Shown here: in pieces, positions 1 through 8,885 of the stretch
How positions within the stretch are numbered: the stretch's first letter is position 1
Layout: the number at the start of each line of letters is the position of its first letter
DNA from: Streptomyces sp. V3I8
GTDB lineage: Bacteria > Actinomycetota > Actinomycetes > Streptomycetales > Streptomycetaceae
NCBI RefSeq assembly: GCF_030817535.1
Contig: NZ_JAUSZL010000002.1
Span: forward strand, 4,030,001-4,094,000
Length of the DNA stretch: 64,000 bases
Direction: 5' to 3'
The notes under the pieces: generated by a model
The model's database searches: none
What the model was told of the DNA's origin: nothing
What the model saw: only the letters and a program-made list of their open reading frames with translations
Program-made: the position numbers and the translations under genes

Positions 1-820
1 CCAGGAGAACGGCGACCGCGCGCAGCAGCACGTCGGGCGCCTTCAGGGGCTGGATGCGGCCCGCGAAGAGCGGTATCAGGGCGTCCTGCGGGAGGCCGAG
101 GCGGGCGCGGGCGGCGGCGCGTCCGTCGGCCGGGCGGAACCGGTCGAGGTTCACGCCCGGATGGACGACCGCGACCTTGCCCTGCTCGGCCTCGTAGTGC
201 CGTACGAGCTGGTCGGCCTCTTCCGAGGTGTTGGCGATGAGGCGGTCGGCGGCGCGCACGATCTGGGTCTCGCCGATGACGCGGGCCGCCGGCTCGGGGG
301 TGTCGCCCTCGGCCAGCGCCGCGTTCTTGACCTTCGCCATGGTGTGCATCGCGTGCACCAGGGGGGCGCCCCAGCGTTCGGCGGCCAGCCAGCCGACGTG
401 GCCGGAGAGCCAGTAGTGCGAGTGCACCAGGTCGTAGTAGCCGGGGCGGTGGCCGGCCCAGGCCTGCATCACCCCGTGCGTGAAGGCGCACAGCTGGGCG
501 GGCAGCTCCTCCTTGGCGAGTCCTTCGTAGGGTCCCGCGTCGACGTGCCGGACGAGGACGCCGGGCGCCAGTTCCACCTTGGGCGGCAGGGCCCCGGTGG
601 TCGCGCGCGTGAAGATCTCCACCTCGATGTTGATCGCGGCGAGGCGCTGGGCCAGCTCCACGATGTAGACGTTCATGCCGCCCGCGTCGCCCGTGCCGGG
701 CTGGTGCAGCGGCGAGGTGTGCACGGAGAGCATCGCCACCCGGCGGGGCCTGCGGTACGGGCGGAGCCTCGTCGCTGCCGCCGGGGAGCGGCGCCCGAGC
801 CTGCTCACGTACTGGCTCAC
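1..820 (-). CDS. mshA: D-inositol-3-phosphate glycosyltransferase MshA (3' end outside window)
   Basis: First committed step of mycothiol synthesis: transfers GlcNAc from UDP-GlcNAc to 1-L-inositol-3-phosphate in the cytosol. About 273 N-terminal residues are visible, the first Rossmann domain of a GT-B family 4 glycosyltransferase. They include the loop [11 protein letters not shown] (residues 42-52), [14 protein letters not shown] and [16 protein letters not shown], all typical of MshA. The GTG start at 820 is chosen because AAGGAGGA lies about 7 bases before it. The C-terminal nucleotide-sugar-binding half is beyond position 1. mshD, the last mycothiol enzyme, is 52 kb away in the same window, so the pathway is not an operon here. 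Function is inferred from sequence recognition and is firm. Confidence 0.95.
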   Translation of the reverse strand, partial: MSQYVSRLGRRSPAAATRLRPYRRPRRVAMLSVHTSPLHQPGTGDAGGMNVYIVELAQRLAAINIEVEIFTRATTGALPPKVELAPGVLVRHVDAGPYEGLAKEELPAQLCAFTHGVMQAWAGHRPGYYDLVHSHYWLSGHVGWLAAERWGAPLVHAMHTMAKVKNAALAEGDTPEPAARVIGETQIVRAADRLIANTSEEADQLVRHYEAEQGKVAVVHPGVNLDRFRPADGRAAARARLGLPQDALIPLFAGRIQPLKAPDVLLRAVAVLL

Positions 821-967
821 GTGGCCTTCCTCCTTCTACGGACCGTGCTGCGGGCATACCGGCGGCGGGGCGTGGAGCACCCTTCAAGTCCTGAACATCG
901 GAGGATCCTGCTCCATTTCCTCTTTGCCGAATCATTACCGCAAGTCGCTCAACCGTTCGATGCGCTT

Positions 968-1092
968 CTGCGTGCCGTCCCCTCGGTCCCCACCGGCACC
1001 CGTCGGCGCCCACCGGCACCCATCGGCACCCATCGGCACCAAGTGCCCGTCAGCGCCGGGTACCCGTCAGCACCGGGTACCCACCGGTCCGG
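968..1092. repeat. degenerate short tandem repeats between mshA and the methyltransferase
   Basis: Repeated CACCGGCACCC / CATCGGCACC units followed by two GGGTACCCGTCAGC-like units lie in the divergent spacer of mshA and the methyltransferase gene. They look like slippage-prone repeats. Apart from the two flanking start signals I see no other element in this 305-bp spacer. Confidence 0.5.
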
Positions 1093-1112
1093 GTGAGCGC
1101 AAGGGCGCCGCA

Positions 1113-1118
1113 TACCCT
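1113..1118 (+). promoter_or_regulatory. predicted -10 (TACCCT) of a leaderless transcript
   Basis: TACCCT sits 7 bases before the ATG at 1126 and no Shine-Dalgarno is present, the pattern of Streptomyces leaderless genes. Confidence 0.5.
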
Positions 1119-1125
1119 TGACCTC

Positions 1126-1935
1126 ATGAACGCCCGCGCAGCGAAACCCGTGGGGACGGTCACGCGCGGGACCACCAACCCCAACCGGCTGCGCCGCATG
1201 GACCGCTGGATCGCGGCCACCCACGGCGCCGAGCTGCGCCGCGCCGACCACCCCGTGGCGGTCGACCTCGGATACGGGGCGGCCCCCTGGACCGCGGTCG
1301 AACTGCTCCAGCGCCTGCGCGGGGCCGACCCACGCGCGCGCGTGGTGGGCGTCGAGATCGACCCCGCCCGGGTCGCGGCGGCGAAGCCGTACGAGCGCGA
1401 CGGCCTCGAGTTCCGGCACGGCGGCTTCGAGGTCCCGCTGCCCGGCCGCCCGTCGCTGATCCGCGCGGCGAACGTCCTGCGGCAGTACGACGAGGCCGAG
1501 GTCGCCGCGGTGTGGGCACGGCTGTGCGGGCGGCTGGCACCGGCGGACGCCACCTCGCGCGGCGGACTCCTCGTCGAGGGGACGTGCGACGAGATCGGCC
1601 GCCGGCACGTGTGGGTCGCGCTCGGCCCCGAAGGTCCGCGGACCGTCACGTTCGCCACCCGCCTCGGTTCCCTGGAGCACCCGTCCGACCTGGCCGAACG
1701 CCTCCCCAAGGCCCTCATCCACCGCAATGTCCCGGGCGAGCCCGTGCACGCGTTCCTGCGCGACTTCGACCGCGCGTGGGCGGCCGCCGCGCCGTACGCC
1801 TCGTACGGCGCCCGGCAGCGCTGGATCAGGGCGGTCCGCGATCTGGCGGCCGACTGGCCGGTCGCGGACGCCCTGCCGCGCTGGCGGCAGGGCGAAGTGA
1901 CCGTGCGGTGGCAGGCGTTGGCGCCGGTCGCGTAG
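1126..1935 (+). CDS. class I SAM-dependent methyltransferase-like protein
   Basis: 269-residue protein with a Rossmann-type SAM site: VAVDLGYGAAPWTAVEL (motif I, about residue 45) and VVGVEIDPARVAAA (motif II acidic residue). The nucleobase or small-molecule substrate cannot be told; the family is a conserved actinobacterial hypothetical next to mshA. The motif I glycines are partly replaced (DLGYGAAP), so activity is not certain. The start at 1126 is preferred over an in-frame GTG at 1093 because a TACCCT hexamer stands 7 bases upstream. It is transcribed divergently from mshA. Confidence 0.75.
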   Translation: MNARAAKPVGTVTRGTTNPNRLRRMDRWIAATHGAELRRADHPVAVDLGYGAAPWTAVELLQRLRGADPRARVVGVEIDPARVAAAKPYERDGLEFRHGGFEVPLPGRPSLIRAANVLRQYDEAEVAAVWARLCGRLAPADATSRGGLLVEGTCDEIGRRHVWVALGPEGPRTVTFATRLGSLEHPSDLAERLPKALIHRNVPGEPVHAFLRDFDRAWAAAAPYASYGARQRWIRAVRDLAADWPVADALPRWRQGEVTVRWQALAPVA

Positions 1936-2024
1936 GGCCGGGATCGCTGACGGGATCGCCTGACGGGGGCGCCGGCCGGGGACGCTCGCCGGAAAGCGAA
2001 GGTACTCGACGAGGACGGAGGCGC

Positions 2025-2060
2025 CGGGCTGTCGGGCTGTCGGGCTGTCGGGCTGTCGGG
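2025..2060. repeat. four 8-bp direct repeats (CGGGCTGT)
   Basis: CGGGCTGT is repeated four times without a gap, plus a partial copy, in the 339-bp spacer between the methyltransferase and the NlpC/P60 gene. I looked for a ydaO-type c-di-AMP riboswitch in this spacer because such elements precede wall-hydrolase genes in Streptomyces, and could not recognise its conserved core. Confidence 0.6.
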
Positions 2061-2274
2061 AAAAGGGAACGATCTCGCTGAGTCGTTCGTCACACTGGCG
2101 GGGAACGCGAGGGAGATCGCGACCGGCTGGGCAGTGAGGGGGAGCGGGCGGGCGGCGAACAGGTGGTGGACGGGTGGAAGTTCCCGCCCATCTCTGTCCT
2201 GCTGTGCGCCGGTATGGCACGATCCCCGGAGCGTTCGTAAGTTACTGACGGTGTATCAGTTAGGGGGTCGGTCC

Positions 2275-3387
2275 ATGGGATCCGGCGTGCGGAGCGCGAC
2301 CACTGCGGCCATGGCGCTGGCCTGCGCGGCAGTCATCCTGTCCGCGCCGGGCGTGGCGTACGCGGCCCCGACGCCGACACCCGCCCCGGCCCCTTCCACG
2401 GCCCCCACCACGGACCCGGACCTGACTCCGGCTCCCGGCGCGACACCGGTGAGCAACGAGCAGCTCGAAGCGGTCCGCGAGGACCTGGACACGCTTTACC
2501 ACGACGCGGCGGTCGCCACGGACGCGTACAACCTCGCCGAGGAGCGGACCGAGCAGCAGTCCACCCAGATCGTCGGGCTCGCCCGCGAGATCGTCGAGGG
2601 CAAGGCCCGGCTGGACAAGCTGAAGGAGCGCACGGGCGCCGCCGCCCGCGCGCAGTACCGCGGCGGCGGCCTGCCGGACGAGGCCAGGCTGGTGCTCAGC
2701 GACGATCCGCAGGACTTCCTGGAGGGCGCGGGCCGGGCCCGCCAGGGTGCGCAGGCGACCAAGGGCCTCCTCGCCGAGATGCGGCGCACCCAGCAGGACC
2801 TGGAGCAGTACGCGCGCGACGCGGCGGCCCAGTGGAAGAAGCTCGAGGCCAACCGCGAGGCCAGGGCCAAGGCCAAGAAGAAGGTCAAGGAACAGATCGC
2901 CGCCGCCGAGAAGCTCGAGTCGGCGCTGCAGAAGGAGGAGAGGAAGCGGCTGGCGAAGCTGGAGCAGCAGGCCGCGCGGCGGGCGCAGACGACCTGGCTG
3001 GACTCGGGGGTCCTGGACGACATCAGCCGGAAGGCCTCCGCCCGGGGCAAGAAGGCCGTGGAGTACGCGACGGCGCAGATCGGCAAACCGTACGAGTGGG
3101 GCGCCGAGGGGCCGAAGACGTTCGACTGCTCCGGGCTCACCTCACAGGCGTGGGCGGCCGCCGGGCAGGGCATCCCCCGCACCTCGCAGGAGCAGTGGAA
3201 GCAGCTCGACCGCGTCGCCGTCGAGGCCATGCGCCCCGGCGACCTCATCATCTACAACTCCGACGCGAGCCATGTGGCGATGTACCTGGGCGACGGCGCG
3301 ATGGTGCACGCCCCCCGCCCCGGCCGCACGGTGACGATCGCAGGGGCTGGCTCGATGCCGATACTCGGGGTCGTACGGCCCGGTTAG
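2275..3387 (+). CDS. secreted NlpC/P60 peptidoglycan hydrolase
   Basis: 370 residues. Residues 1-33 form a Sec signal peptide ending near GVAYA. A Thr/Pro/Ala-rich linker follows, then a long charged coiled coil (about 60-260, rich in Glu, Lys, Arg and Ala). A C-terminal NlpC/P60 domain (about 265-370) carries the catalytic Cys in FDCSGLTSQAW and the His in SHVAMYLGDGAMVHAP. The expected activity is cleavage of D-Glu/diaminopimelate bonds in peptide stems outside the membrane; the coiled coil probably regulates or localises it, as in RipA/SwlC-like proteins. GGGGGT lies 8 bases before the ATG, which fits the signal peptide better than an upstream in-frame GTG. Confidence 0.9.
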   Translation: MGSGVRSATTAAMALACAAVILSAPGVAYAAPTPTPAPAPSTAPTTDPDLTPAPGATPVSNEQLEAVREDLDTLYHDAAVATDAYNLAEERTEQQSTQIVGLAREIVEGKARLDKLKERTGAAARAQYRGGGLPDEARLVLSDDPQDFLEGAGRARQGAQATKGLLAEMRRTQQDLEQYARDAAAQWKKLEANREARAKAKKKVKEQIAAAEKLESALQKEERKRLAKLEQQAARRAQTTWLDSGVLDDISRKASARGKKAVEYATAQIGKPYEWGAEGPKTFDCSGLTSQAWAAAGQGIPRTSQEQWKQLDRVAVEAMRPGDLIIYNSDASHVAMYLGDGAMVHAPRPGRTVTIAGAGSMPILGVVRPG

Positions 3388-3825
3388 CAGGGCTTGCCGG
3401 TGCCGGGGCGCGCGTCCGGTGGGTGCGCCGTCCCGCCTGTGCACGCGCCGGGCGACTGCGGGGAGCGCCGTACGTCACCCCCGTACGCGTGGCCCGGCCC
3501 GCCCGGCCTGGTCTGCCCGACCGGGGTTGTCCCGGCGCCGACCCCTGCCAACCCCTCGCCGACCTCGTCGGCGTGACCTGCAGCACGTGATCCGTGGCAC
3601 TTTCCGGTACGGGGCTCAACCCCTGGGGCGTGATGTACGTCATCCCGTGCAAGCGCGCATCCTGCCCAATTGCGGTACAGGATGCGGCATATGACAGCGG
3701 CTGTTCCGCACGCGTCCGGTCCGCCGTCATTCCTTTGTGACGGCGCCTGACGCTATGGTCCCCGTCGGTGGATCGAGATCCCTCGACCCGCCATGCCCTC
3801 GGGGGGAGGGAAGGAACCCAAGACG
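3388..3825. other. intergenic region without a recognisable gene
   Basis: 438 bp, GC-rich. It holds the upstream region of the PP2C gene, including a purine run GGGGGGAGGGAAGGAA that serves as ribosome-binding site. I see no conserved RNA or open frame with coding character. Confidence 0.5.
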
Positions 3826-5364
3826 ATGCCCGTACCCGTACCGCGGCAGAGAGCGATCCCCGCCGTGGAAGGTGGTCAGGCTCACGCCGCGTCTTCACCC
3901 GGCGGACCGGCGCAGGCCGCGCCCGTATCCGGCACACCCGGCGTACCCGGCACACCCGGCGCCCTTGGCACCCCGCCCGGCCCGGAGTCGTCCTCCTTGT
4001 CCTCGGCGAGGCGCGGCACCGACGCCGACACCGCCCCGCTGACGCTGCTCGTGATCGAGGACGACCCGGCCGGCGCGCTGACCGTGCCCGAGCTGCGGGA
4101 CGCGACCGGCCGACAGATCCGTGTGCGTACCGCCCGCAACCTCACCGAGGCCGAGCGGCTGCTCACCGACGACGTCCAGTGCGTCCTGCTCGACCTCGCG
4201 CTGCGGACGCCCGGCCCGCCGACAGGCTTCACGGCCGCGACCGCCGCTGCGATCACGACCGCGGCCATGGCGGAGCGGCCGGAACAGGCGGCGAAGGCGA
4301 ACGGGGACGCGGCCACGGACGCGGCCACGGACGACGAGCTGGCCACGCTCCGGCACGTGCTGCGGCTCTCTCCCCGGCACGCCGTCCTCGCGCTCACCCC
4401 GGCCGAGGACACCGACCTCGGCATGGCGGCCGTACGCGCCGGCGCCCAGGACTACCTCTTCCGCGACGAGCTGGACAGCCGGCTGCTGAGCCGCGCCGTC
4501 CGCTACGCGGTGGAGCGCAAGCGTTCCGACCGGGCCGAGCGACGGCTGACCGAGTCCAGACTGCGGGCGCAGGAGAACGCGCGGCTGGAGCGCGGCCTGC
4601 TGCCCACGCCGCTCCTGGAGGGCTCGTCGCTGCGGTTCGCCGCGCGCTACCGGCCCGGCCGTTCGCGCGCGCTGCTCGGCGGCGACTTCTACGACACGGT
4701 CCGCACACCCGACGGCACCGTGCACGCCATGATCGGCGACGTCTGCGGGCACGGTCCCGACGAGGCCGCCCTCGGTGTGGAGTTGCGGATCGCCTGGCGC
4801 GCGCTGACCCTGGCGGGCCTGTGCGGCGACCGGCTGCTGTCGACACTCCAGCAGGTCCTGGAGCACGAGCGCGACAGCGACGAGATCTTCGCGACGCTCT
4901 GCACGGTGGACATCGCACCGGACGGCCGCCGCGCGGGCCTGTGCCTGGCGGGCCACCCCGCTCCGCTGATCTCGCGCCCGGCCAGGTCCCGGACCCCGGC
5001 CGGCGGCGCCCGGACCGGCGGGACCGAGGTCGCCGGCGCGCCTCCCGTCGCCGAACTGCTGCCGTACGAGAACGGCGGCCCGGCACTCGGTCTGCTGCCG
5101 AACGCGCGGTGGCCGCGCCAGCAGGTGGAACTGGGCGGCGAGTGGAGCCTGATGCTGTACACGGACGGCCTGATCGAGGGCCGGACCGGTGAGGGCAGGG
5201 AACGGCTCGGCCAGGACGGGATGGTGGACATGGTCCGCCGCCAGCTGGCGGAGGGCCTGCGCGGCGAGGAACTGCTGCGGGCCGCCGTGAACGAGGTACG
5301 GGACCTCAACGGCGGCGAGCTGACGGACGACGTGGCGGTACTGCTGCTGGACCGCGTGGCCTAG
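3826..5364 (+). CDS. receiver domain fused to SpoIIE/PP2C serine phosphatase
   Basis: 512 residues. A Pro/Gly-rich head is followed by a response-regulator receiver fold (about 70-215: LLVIEDDPAG, VLLDLAL, AVRAGAQDYLFRDE). A short coiled coil (about 225-255) comes next, then a PPM/SpoIIE phosphatase domain (about 265-510) with the metal-binding motifs GGDFYDTV and IGDVCGHGPDEAAL and the terminal ELTDDVAVLLL. Such proteins dephosphorylate anti-sigma-factor antagonists, releasing SigB-like sigma factors in response to a two-component signal. The receiver carries an insertion (about residues 135-165, Ala/Thr-rich), so phosphorylation should be tested and not assumed. Start at 3826 has GGAAGGA upstream; an in-frame ATG at 3793 lacks one. 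Confidence 0.85.
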   Translation: MPVPVPRQRAIPAVEGGQAHAASSPGGPAQAAPVSGTPGVPGTPGALGTPPGPESSSLSSARRGTDADTAPLTLLVIEDDPAGALTVPELRDATGRQIRVRTARNLTEAERLLTDDVQCVLLDLALRTPGPPTGFTAATAAAITTAAMAERPEQAAKANGDAATDAATDDELATLRHVLRLSPRHAVLALTPAEDTDLGMAAVRAGAQDYLFRDELDSRLLSRAVRYAVERKRSDRAERRLTESRLRAQENARLERGLLPTPLLEGSSLRFAARYRPGRSRALLGGDFYDTVRTPDGTVHAMIGDVCGHGPDEAALGVELRIAWRALTLAGLCGDRLLSTLQQVLEHERDSDEIFATLCTVDIAPDGRRAGLCLAGHPAPLISRPARSRTPAGGARTGGTEVAGAPPVAELLPYENGGPALGLLPNARWPRQQVELGGEWSLMLYTDGLIEGRTGEGRERLGQDGMVDMVRRQLAEGLRGEELLRAAVNEVRDLNGGELTDDVAVLLLDRVA

Positions 5365-5384
5365 AGCCCGTTATTCGCGGGGTG

Positions 5385-5539
5385 CGGACGCGGAGATGCG
5401 GACGCGGAGATGCAGGCACGGAGGTGCGTACGCGGAGATGCAGGCACGGAGGTGCGTACGCGGAGATGCAGGCACGGAGGTGCGGACGCGGGGTGCGGGG
5501 TGCGGACGCAAGGTGCAGGCGGCCGCGGGGGGGGGGGGG
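5385..5539. repeat. 28-bp tandem repeat and 13-base poly-G run
   Basis: About three near-perfect copies of a 28-bp unit (GGAGATGCAGGCACGGAGGT forms its core), flanked by degenerate copies, lie between two convergent genes. The block ends in 13 consecutive G at 5527-5539, which is likely to vary between isolates and to be error-prone in sequencing. Confidence 0.8.
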
Positions 5540-5556
5540 AGAGGAGGAGGGGAGCG

Positions 5557-5913
5557 TCAGCGCCCGCCGTTGTAGGGCCCGTACGGACCGTCGCTGCTGC
5601 TTCCTCCGCCCCGACGGCCGCCCCGGCCGCCGCCCGACACCTGCCTGAGGGCGGGCCGGACGTCCACGAAGAAGACGATCGTGGCGACGAGGCCCGCGAT
5701 CTGCAGGAAGACGATCGGCACCAGCAGGTTCACGGCCACCGTGACACCCAGGATGATCAGCCAGAACATCTTGTTCTGCTTGTTCGCGGCGCGGTAGGCG
5801 TCCTCACGGGCCAGCACGGCGAGGACCAGCGCCGCCACCGCAAGCACCAGCATGGCGGTGAAGATCAGCCACATGAGGCCGCCGAATGCCGTCAGGAGCA
5901 CTGTGCCCACCAC
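5557..5913 (-). CDS. DUF2516 family membrane protein
   Basis: 118 residues with three hydrophobic segments (about 3-33, 49-68 and 70-85) and a short Gly/Arg/Ser-rich C-terminal tail. The family is found across Actinobacteria. In mycobacteria, members sit beside hbhA, the same arrangement as here. The function is unknown. The poly-G repeat block lies immediately downstream. Confidence 0.8.
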   Translation of the reverse strand: MVGTVLLTAFGGLMWLIFTAMLVLAVAALVLAVLAREDAYRAANKQNKMFWLIILGVTVAVNLLVPIVFLQIAGLVATIVFFVDVRPALRQVSGGGRGGRRGGGSSSDGPYGPYNGGR

Positions 5914-6055
5914 CCGAGTCTGGTTGTCGTCGCTACGCGGTCACCGTACCCGCAGAACGGGCCGGGAACTCCGATAGTGCCCGGAGTGCCCGGCCCGTTC
6001 GCCGGCACGGATCCGCGCGGCGGCGTACGCATCGCGCGTCCGCCGCTCGCCCGCC

Positions 6056-6652
6056 CTACTTCGCGGGCGGCGTGCTCTTCTTGGCCGTCGTGGTGGTCTT
6101 GCGGGCAGCCGGGGCCTTCTTGACCGGGGCCTTCTTCGGCGCGGCGGCCTCGGCCTCGGCCGCGACGGGCTTCTCGATCGTGCCCTCGCCCGGCTCGGGG
6201 CTCGGCTCGACCGCGATGGCCAGCTCCTCGATCTCCTCGGCCGCCTCGCCGCGCCAGGTCTTCACGGTCTGCTCGCCGTGCTCGGCGACCTTCTCGTACG
6301 TCTCGCGCGCCTTCACGGCGTACTCGGCGGCGACGCCGACGCTGCGCAGGGCGAGGTCCTGGGCGGTCTCACCGATCTTCTTCAGGTCGGTGTCCAGGTT
6401 GCTGATGAAGCCGTTCACCTTGGTCTGGAGGGTCTCCTGCGCGCCCTTGGCGCGGGCGGTGGCCTTCTCCTGGACGGCGTTCGGGTCGATGCCCCGTACG
6501 GCGTCGATGCGGGCCGGCGCCTCGGCGCGCAGCTGCTCGACGAGACCCGGCACCTTCTTGGCCTGCTGGATGGCCAGATCGGCGGTACCGGCGGCGAAGT
6601 AGAGCGGGGTCGGGTCGCTGAAGGTCTTGCGCAGGTCGTCGGTGATGGCCAT
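6056..6652 (-). CDS. heparin-binding haemagglutinin (HbhA)-like protein
   Basis: 198 residues. Starts MAITDDLRKTFSDPTPLYF, as HbhA does. A long amphipathic coiled coil (about 25-145) is followed by an Ala/Lys/Pro tail with KKAPVKKAP and TTTTAKKS repeats. The tail resembles the heparin-binding Lys repeats of mycobacterial HbhA. In a soil organism a role in cell-surface, lipid or DNA association is likelier than host adhesion, and this is inference. The ATG is preceded by GGGAGGA. The XRE regulator gene is directly upstream. Confidence 0.8.
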   Translation of the reverse strand: MAITDDLRKTFSDPTPLYFAAGTADLAIQQAKKVPGLVEQLRAEAPARIDAVRGIDPNAVQEKATARAKGAQETLQTKVNGFISNLDTDLKKIGETAQDLALRSVGVAAEYAVKARETYEKVAEHGEQTVKTWRGEAAEEIEELAIAVEPSPEPGEGTIEKPVAAEAEAAAPKKAPVKKAPAARKTTTTAKKSTPPAK

Positions 6653-6700
6653 GGTGATGGTCCTCCCGGAATCGCTGTGACGTGGTACGTGAGGGTTTTC

Positions 6701-6754
6701 GTGCGGGTCGTGCGGGTCGTGCGGGTCGTGCGGGTCGTGCGGGTCGTGCGGGTC
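6701..6754. repeat. six 9-bp direct repeats (GTGCGGGTC)
   Basis: Six perfect copies fill half of the spacer between the XRE gene stop and the hbhA-like gene. Confidence 0.9.
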
Positions 6755-6757
6755 GTG

Positions 6758-7267
6758 CTAGTCGCTCTGCGCGGCACCGCTGCCGTCGGCCGTGCGGGGT
6801 CTGTCCTCCACGAGGCCTCCCGCGTCCGCGCCGGCCTCCGCCTCGCTCTCGGTCTCCGTCCCGGTTTCCGTCTCCGTCTCCGGGACGTCGTCCGGAGCAT
6901 CCTCGGCAGCATTGATCTCGAACCCGTTCTCCTTGCGAAAGGACTCGTAGATCTGAAGCAGCACCTGCTTCTGCCGCTCGGTGAGCGTCGGGTCGGCGAG
7001 GATGACGGCACGCGTCTCCACCTCGTCCCGGTCTCGCTCGGCGTCGAGGATCCCGGCACGGACGTACAGCGTCTCGGCGGAGATCCGCAGGGCCTTGGCG
7101 ACCTGCTGCAACACCTCCGCGCTCGGCTTGCGCAGCCCGCGCTCGATCTGGCTCAGATACGGATTGGACACCCCGGCGGCCTCGGCGAGCTGCCGCAGAC
7201 TCAGCTGCGCGTTGCGCCGCTGGTCCCGCAGGTACTCACCGAGATTGCCGACGTTGAGCGATGCCAT
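6758..7267 (-). CDS. XRE-family (Cro/CI helix-turn-helix) transcriptional regulator
   Basis: 169 residues. An HTH domain (about 8-62: LGEYLRDQRRNAQLSLRQLA, then EAAGVSNPYLSQIERG) is followed by a short helical region. The tail is a Glu/Thr-rich low-complexity stretch (about 125-150). It matches the regulator that precedes hbhA in mycobacteria (there reported to be metal-responsive). The start at 7267 is chosen because the HTH begins directly after it and a 26-bp palindrome lies 28 bases upstream. Autoregulation and control of the hbhA-like gene downstream are therefore likely. Confidence 0.85.
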   Translation of the reverse strand: MASLNVGNLGEYLRDQRRNAQLSLRQLAEAAGVSNPYLSQIERGLRKPSAEVLQQVAKALRISAETLYVRAGILDAERDRDEVETRAVILADPTLTERQKQVLLQIYESFRKENGFEINAAEDAPDDVPETETETGTETESEAEAGADAGGLVEDRPRTADGSGAAQSD

Positions 7268-7294
7268 GCCCCTACGGTGCACCATCCCCGCTAA

Positions 7295-7320
7295 CTTTTG
7301 CAAGCACGTGCTTGCAAAAG
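7295..7320. promoter_or_regulatory. perfect 26-bp palindrome, probable operator of the XRE regulator
   Basis: Both arms are 13 bp (CTTTTGCAAGCAC and its complement) with core GCAAGCACGTGCTTGC. It lies in the short divergent region between the XRE gene (28 bases from its start) and the VOC gene (47 bases from its start), so one site could serve both. Confidence 0.75.
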
Positions 7321-7354
7321 TGCGCCACGCCACTCCGTGCGGGGAGCGGTTGCA

Positions 7355-7360
7355 TAGGAT
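7355..7360 (+). promoter_or_regulatory. predicted -10 (TAGGAT) of a leaderless transcript
   Basis: TAGGAT stands 7 bases before the ATG at 7368; no ribosome-binding site is visible. Confidence 0.5.
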
Positions 7361-7367
7361 CGGCGGC

Positions 7368-8108
7368 ATGGCGCTACGACCCGTTCAGGTGAACATCAAG
7401 GCTGTCGATCACTCGGCGGTCGGCCGGTTCTGGGCGGAGGCGCTCGGCTGGAGCGCCTACAGCCCCGGTGTGACCACCTACGTCGGACCCGCCGGCGGCC
7501 TGGTGTGGCCGGACCCCGTCGTCGTCGGCATCGACGTCGTGCCCGTCCCGGAGCCCGGGACGGGCACGAAGAACCGTGTGCACCTCGATCTCGCCACCTC
7601 TTCCGCGGCCCACCAGGCGGAGTTGGTCGCGCGTCTCCGGGCCCTCGGGGCGACGCCCGCCCAGGTGGGCCAGGGCGAGGTGCCGTGGACGGTCCTCGCC
7701 GACCCGGAGGGCAACGAGTTCTGTGTGCTGGAGCCGCGGGAGGTCCACCGGGACACCGGGCCGATCGCCGTGGTGGTGGTCGACTGCGCGGATCCGCGGG
7801 CCATGGCCCGTTTCTGGGACGCGGCGCTGGACTGGACCCTGCAGGAGGTGTCCGACGAGCACGCGGTGCTGCGCTCCGCCGAGGGTGTCGGACCGTATCT
7901 CGAGTTCCTGCGCACGCCCGGCGCGAAGACCGGGCCGGACCGCGTCCACCTCGACCTGCTGCCGTACCCCGGTGACGACAAGGAGGCGGAGGTGGCCCGG
8001 CTGCGGTCCCTCGGCGCCACCGACCTCGACCTCGGCCAGGGCGCCGTGCCGTGGACGTGCCTGACCGACCCCGAGGGCCACGAGTTCTGCGTACTCGCCC
8101 ATTCCTGA
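7368..8108 (+). CDS. VOC (glyoxalase-like) protein with two tandem domains
   Basis: 246 residues made of two repeats of a glyoxalase/bleomycin-resistance-like half (about 1-120 and 125-246). Each ends with the same signature: VPWTVLADPEGNEFCVLE and VPWTCLTDPEGHEFCVLA. The duplication allows a metal site within one chain. No substrate can be named. The gene shares a short divergent promoter region and the 26-bp palindrome with the XRE regulator. Confidence 0.8.
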   Translation: MALRPVQVNIKAVDHSAVGRFWAEALGWSAYSPGVTTYVGPAGGLVWPDPVVVGIDVVPVPEPGTGTKNRVHLDLATSSAAHQAELVARLRALGATPAQVGQGEVPWTVLADPEGNEFCVLEPREVHRDTGPIAVVVVDCADPRAMARFWDAALDWTLQEVSDEHAVLRSAEGVGPYLEFLRTPGAKTGPDRVHLDLLPYPGDDKEAEVARLRSLGATDLDLGQGAVPWTCLTDPEGHEFCVLAHS

Positions 8109-8225
8109 CGCGAAGCCCTCTGACGCACCGGCACCCCTGCGACCGCCACAGCCACAGCCACAGCCACTACAGCGGTTACGACCGCTGTAGTCGCCTGCGG
8201 TACTCCCCCGGTGATGTCCCGGTCG

Positions 8226-8861
8226 CCCGCCGCCGTCGGCGACGAGGACCACGTCCGGCGCCATGACGTCCATCAGCTCCAGCAACCGCCCGGTGCGCAG
8301 CGCCGCCAGGAACCGCTCCGCCACGGCCTGCTGCTCCGACCTGCTCACCCGCGCCCTCGGCCGCCGGGCCGCCACGTGCTCGCGGGCTCGCCGCGCGACC
8401 TGCCGTACCGTCGCCACGGACTTCCCGACGACCTCACCGATCTCGCCGTACGGCGTCTCGAAGACCTCGTGGAGCACGGACACCGCCCGCTCCGTCGGGC
8501 CGAGCGTCTCCAGCACGGTCAGCATCGCGATCGAGACGCTCTCCGCGAGTTCGACGTCCTCGGCGACATCAGGGCTGGTCAGCAGCGGTTCCGGCAGCCA
8601 CTCCCCCACGTGCTCCTCACGGCTGCGCGACACCGTCCGCAGCCGGGTGAGCCCTTGCCGGGTGAGCCCCTGCCTGGTGACGATCCGGACGAGGCACGCC
8701 CGCGGATCGCGCACCTGCGACCGGTCGACGCCGGACCACCGCAGCCAGGGCTCCTGCAGTACGTCCTCCGCGTCGGCCGCCGATCCGAGCATCTCGTAGG
8801 CGACGGTGAACAGTAGGGCGCGGTGGACGACGAAGGGATCGCCATCGGCTTCACCGGCCAT
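8226..8861 (-). pseudogene. decayed SigJ-like ECF sigma factor (ECF41 type)
   Basis: The stretch DPFVVHRALLFTVAYEMLGS through VMAPDVVLVADGGG is clearly a SigJ/ECF41 sigma factor with regions 2 and 4 and the start of the SnoaL-like tail. The family usually runs about 290 residues. Here homology stops near residue 212 and continues as unrelated sequence antisense to the VOC gene. A 15-bp duplication in region 2-4 gives RQGLTRQGLTRL in place of the usual RQALNRL, and the conserved DVLQETW reads DVLQEPW. Upstream, the partner gene is also broken. A remnant is the best reading. Confidence 0.75.
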
Positions 8862-8885
8862 CCCGGTGACGGTGACGGTGACGCC

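Noticed and set aside
949-2220. 423- and 347-codon minus-strand frames over the methyltransferase gene
   Set aside because: Pro/Arg/Gly-rich antisense translations with no motif; the plus frame has a SAM-binding motif and a promoter.
1936-2274. possible ydaO (c-di-AMP) riboswitch before the NlpC/P60 gene
   Set aside because: Context is suggestive, but I could not identify the conserved core motifs. A covariance-model search (Rfam ydaO-yuaA) would decide; a hit would change this.
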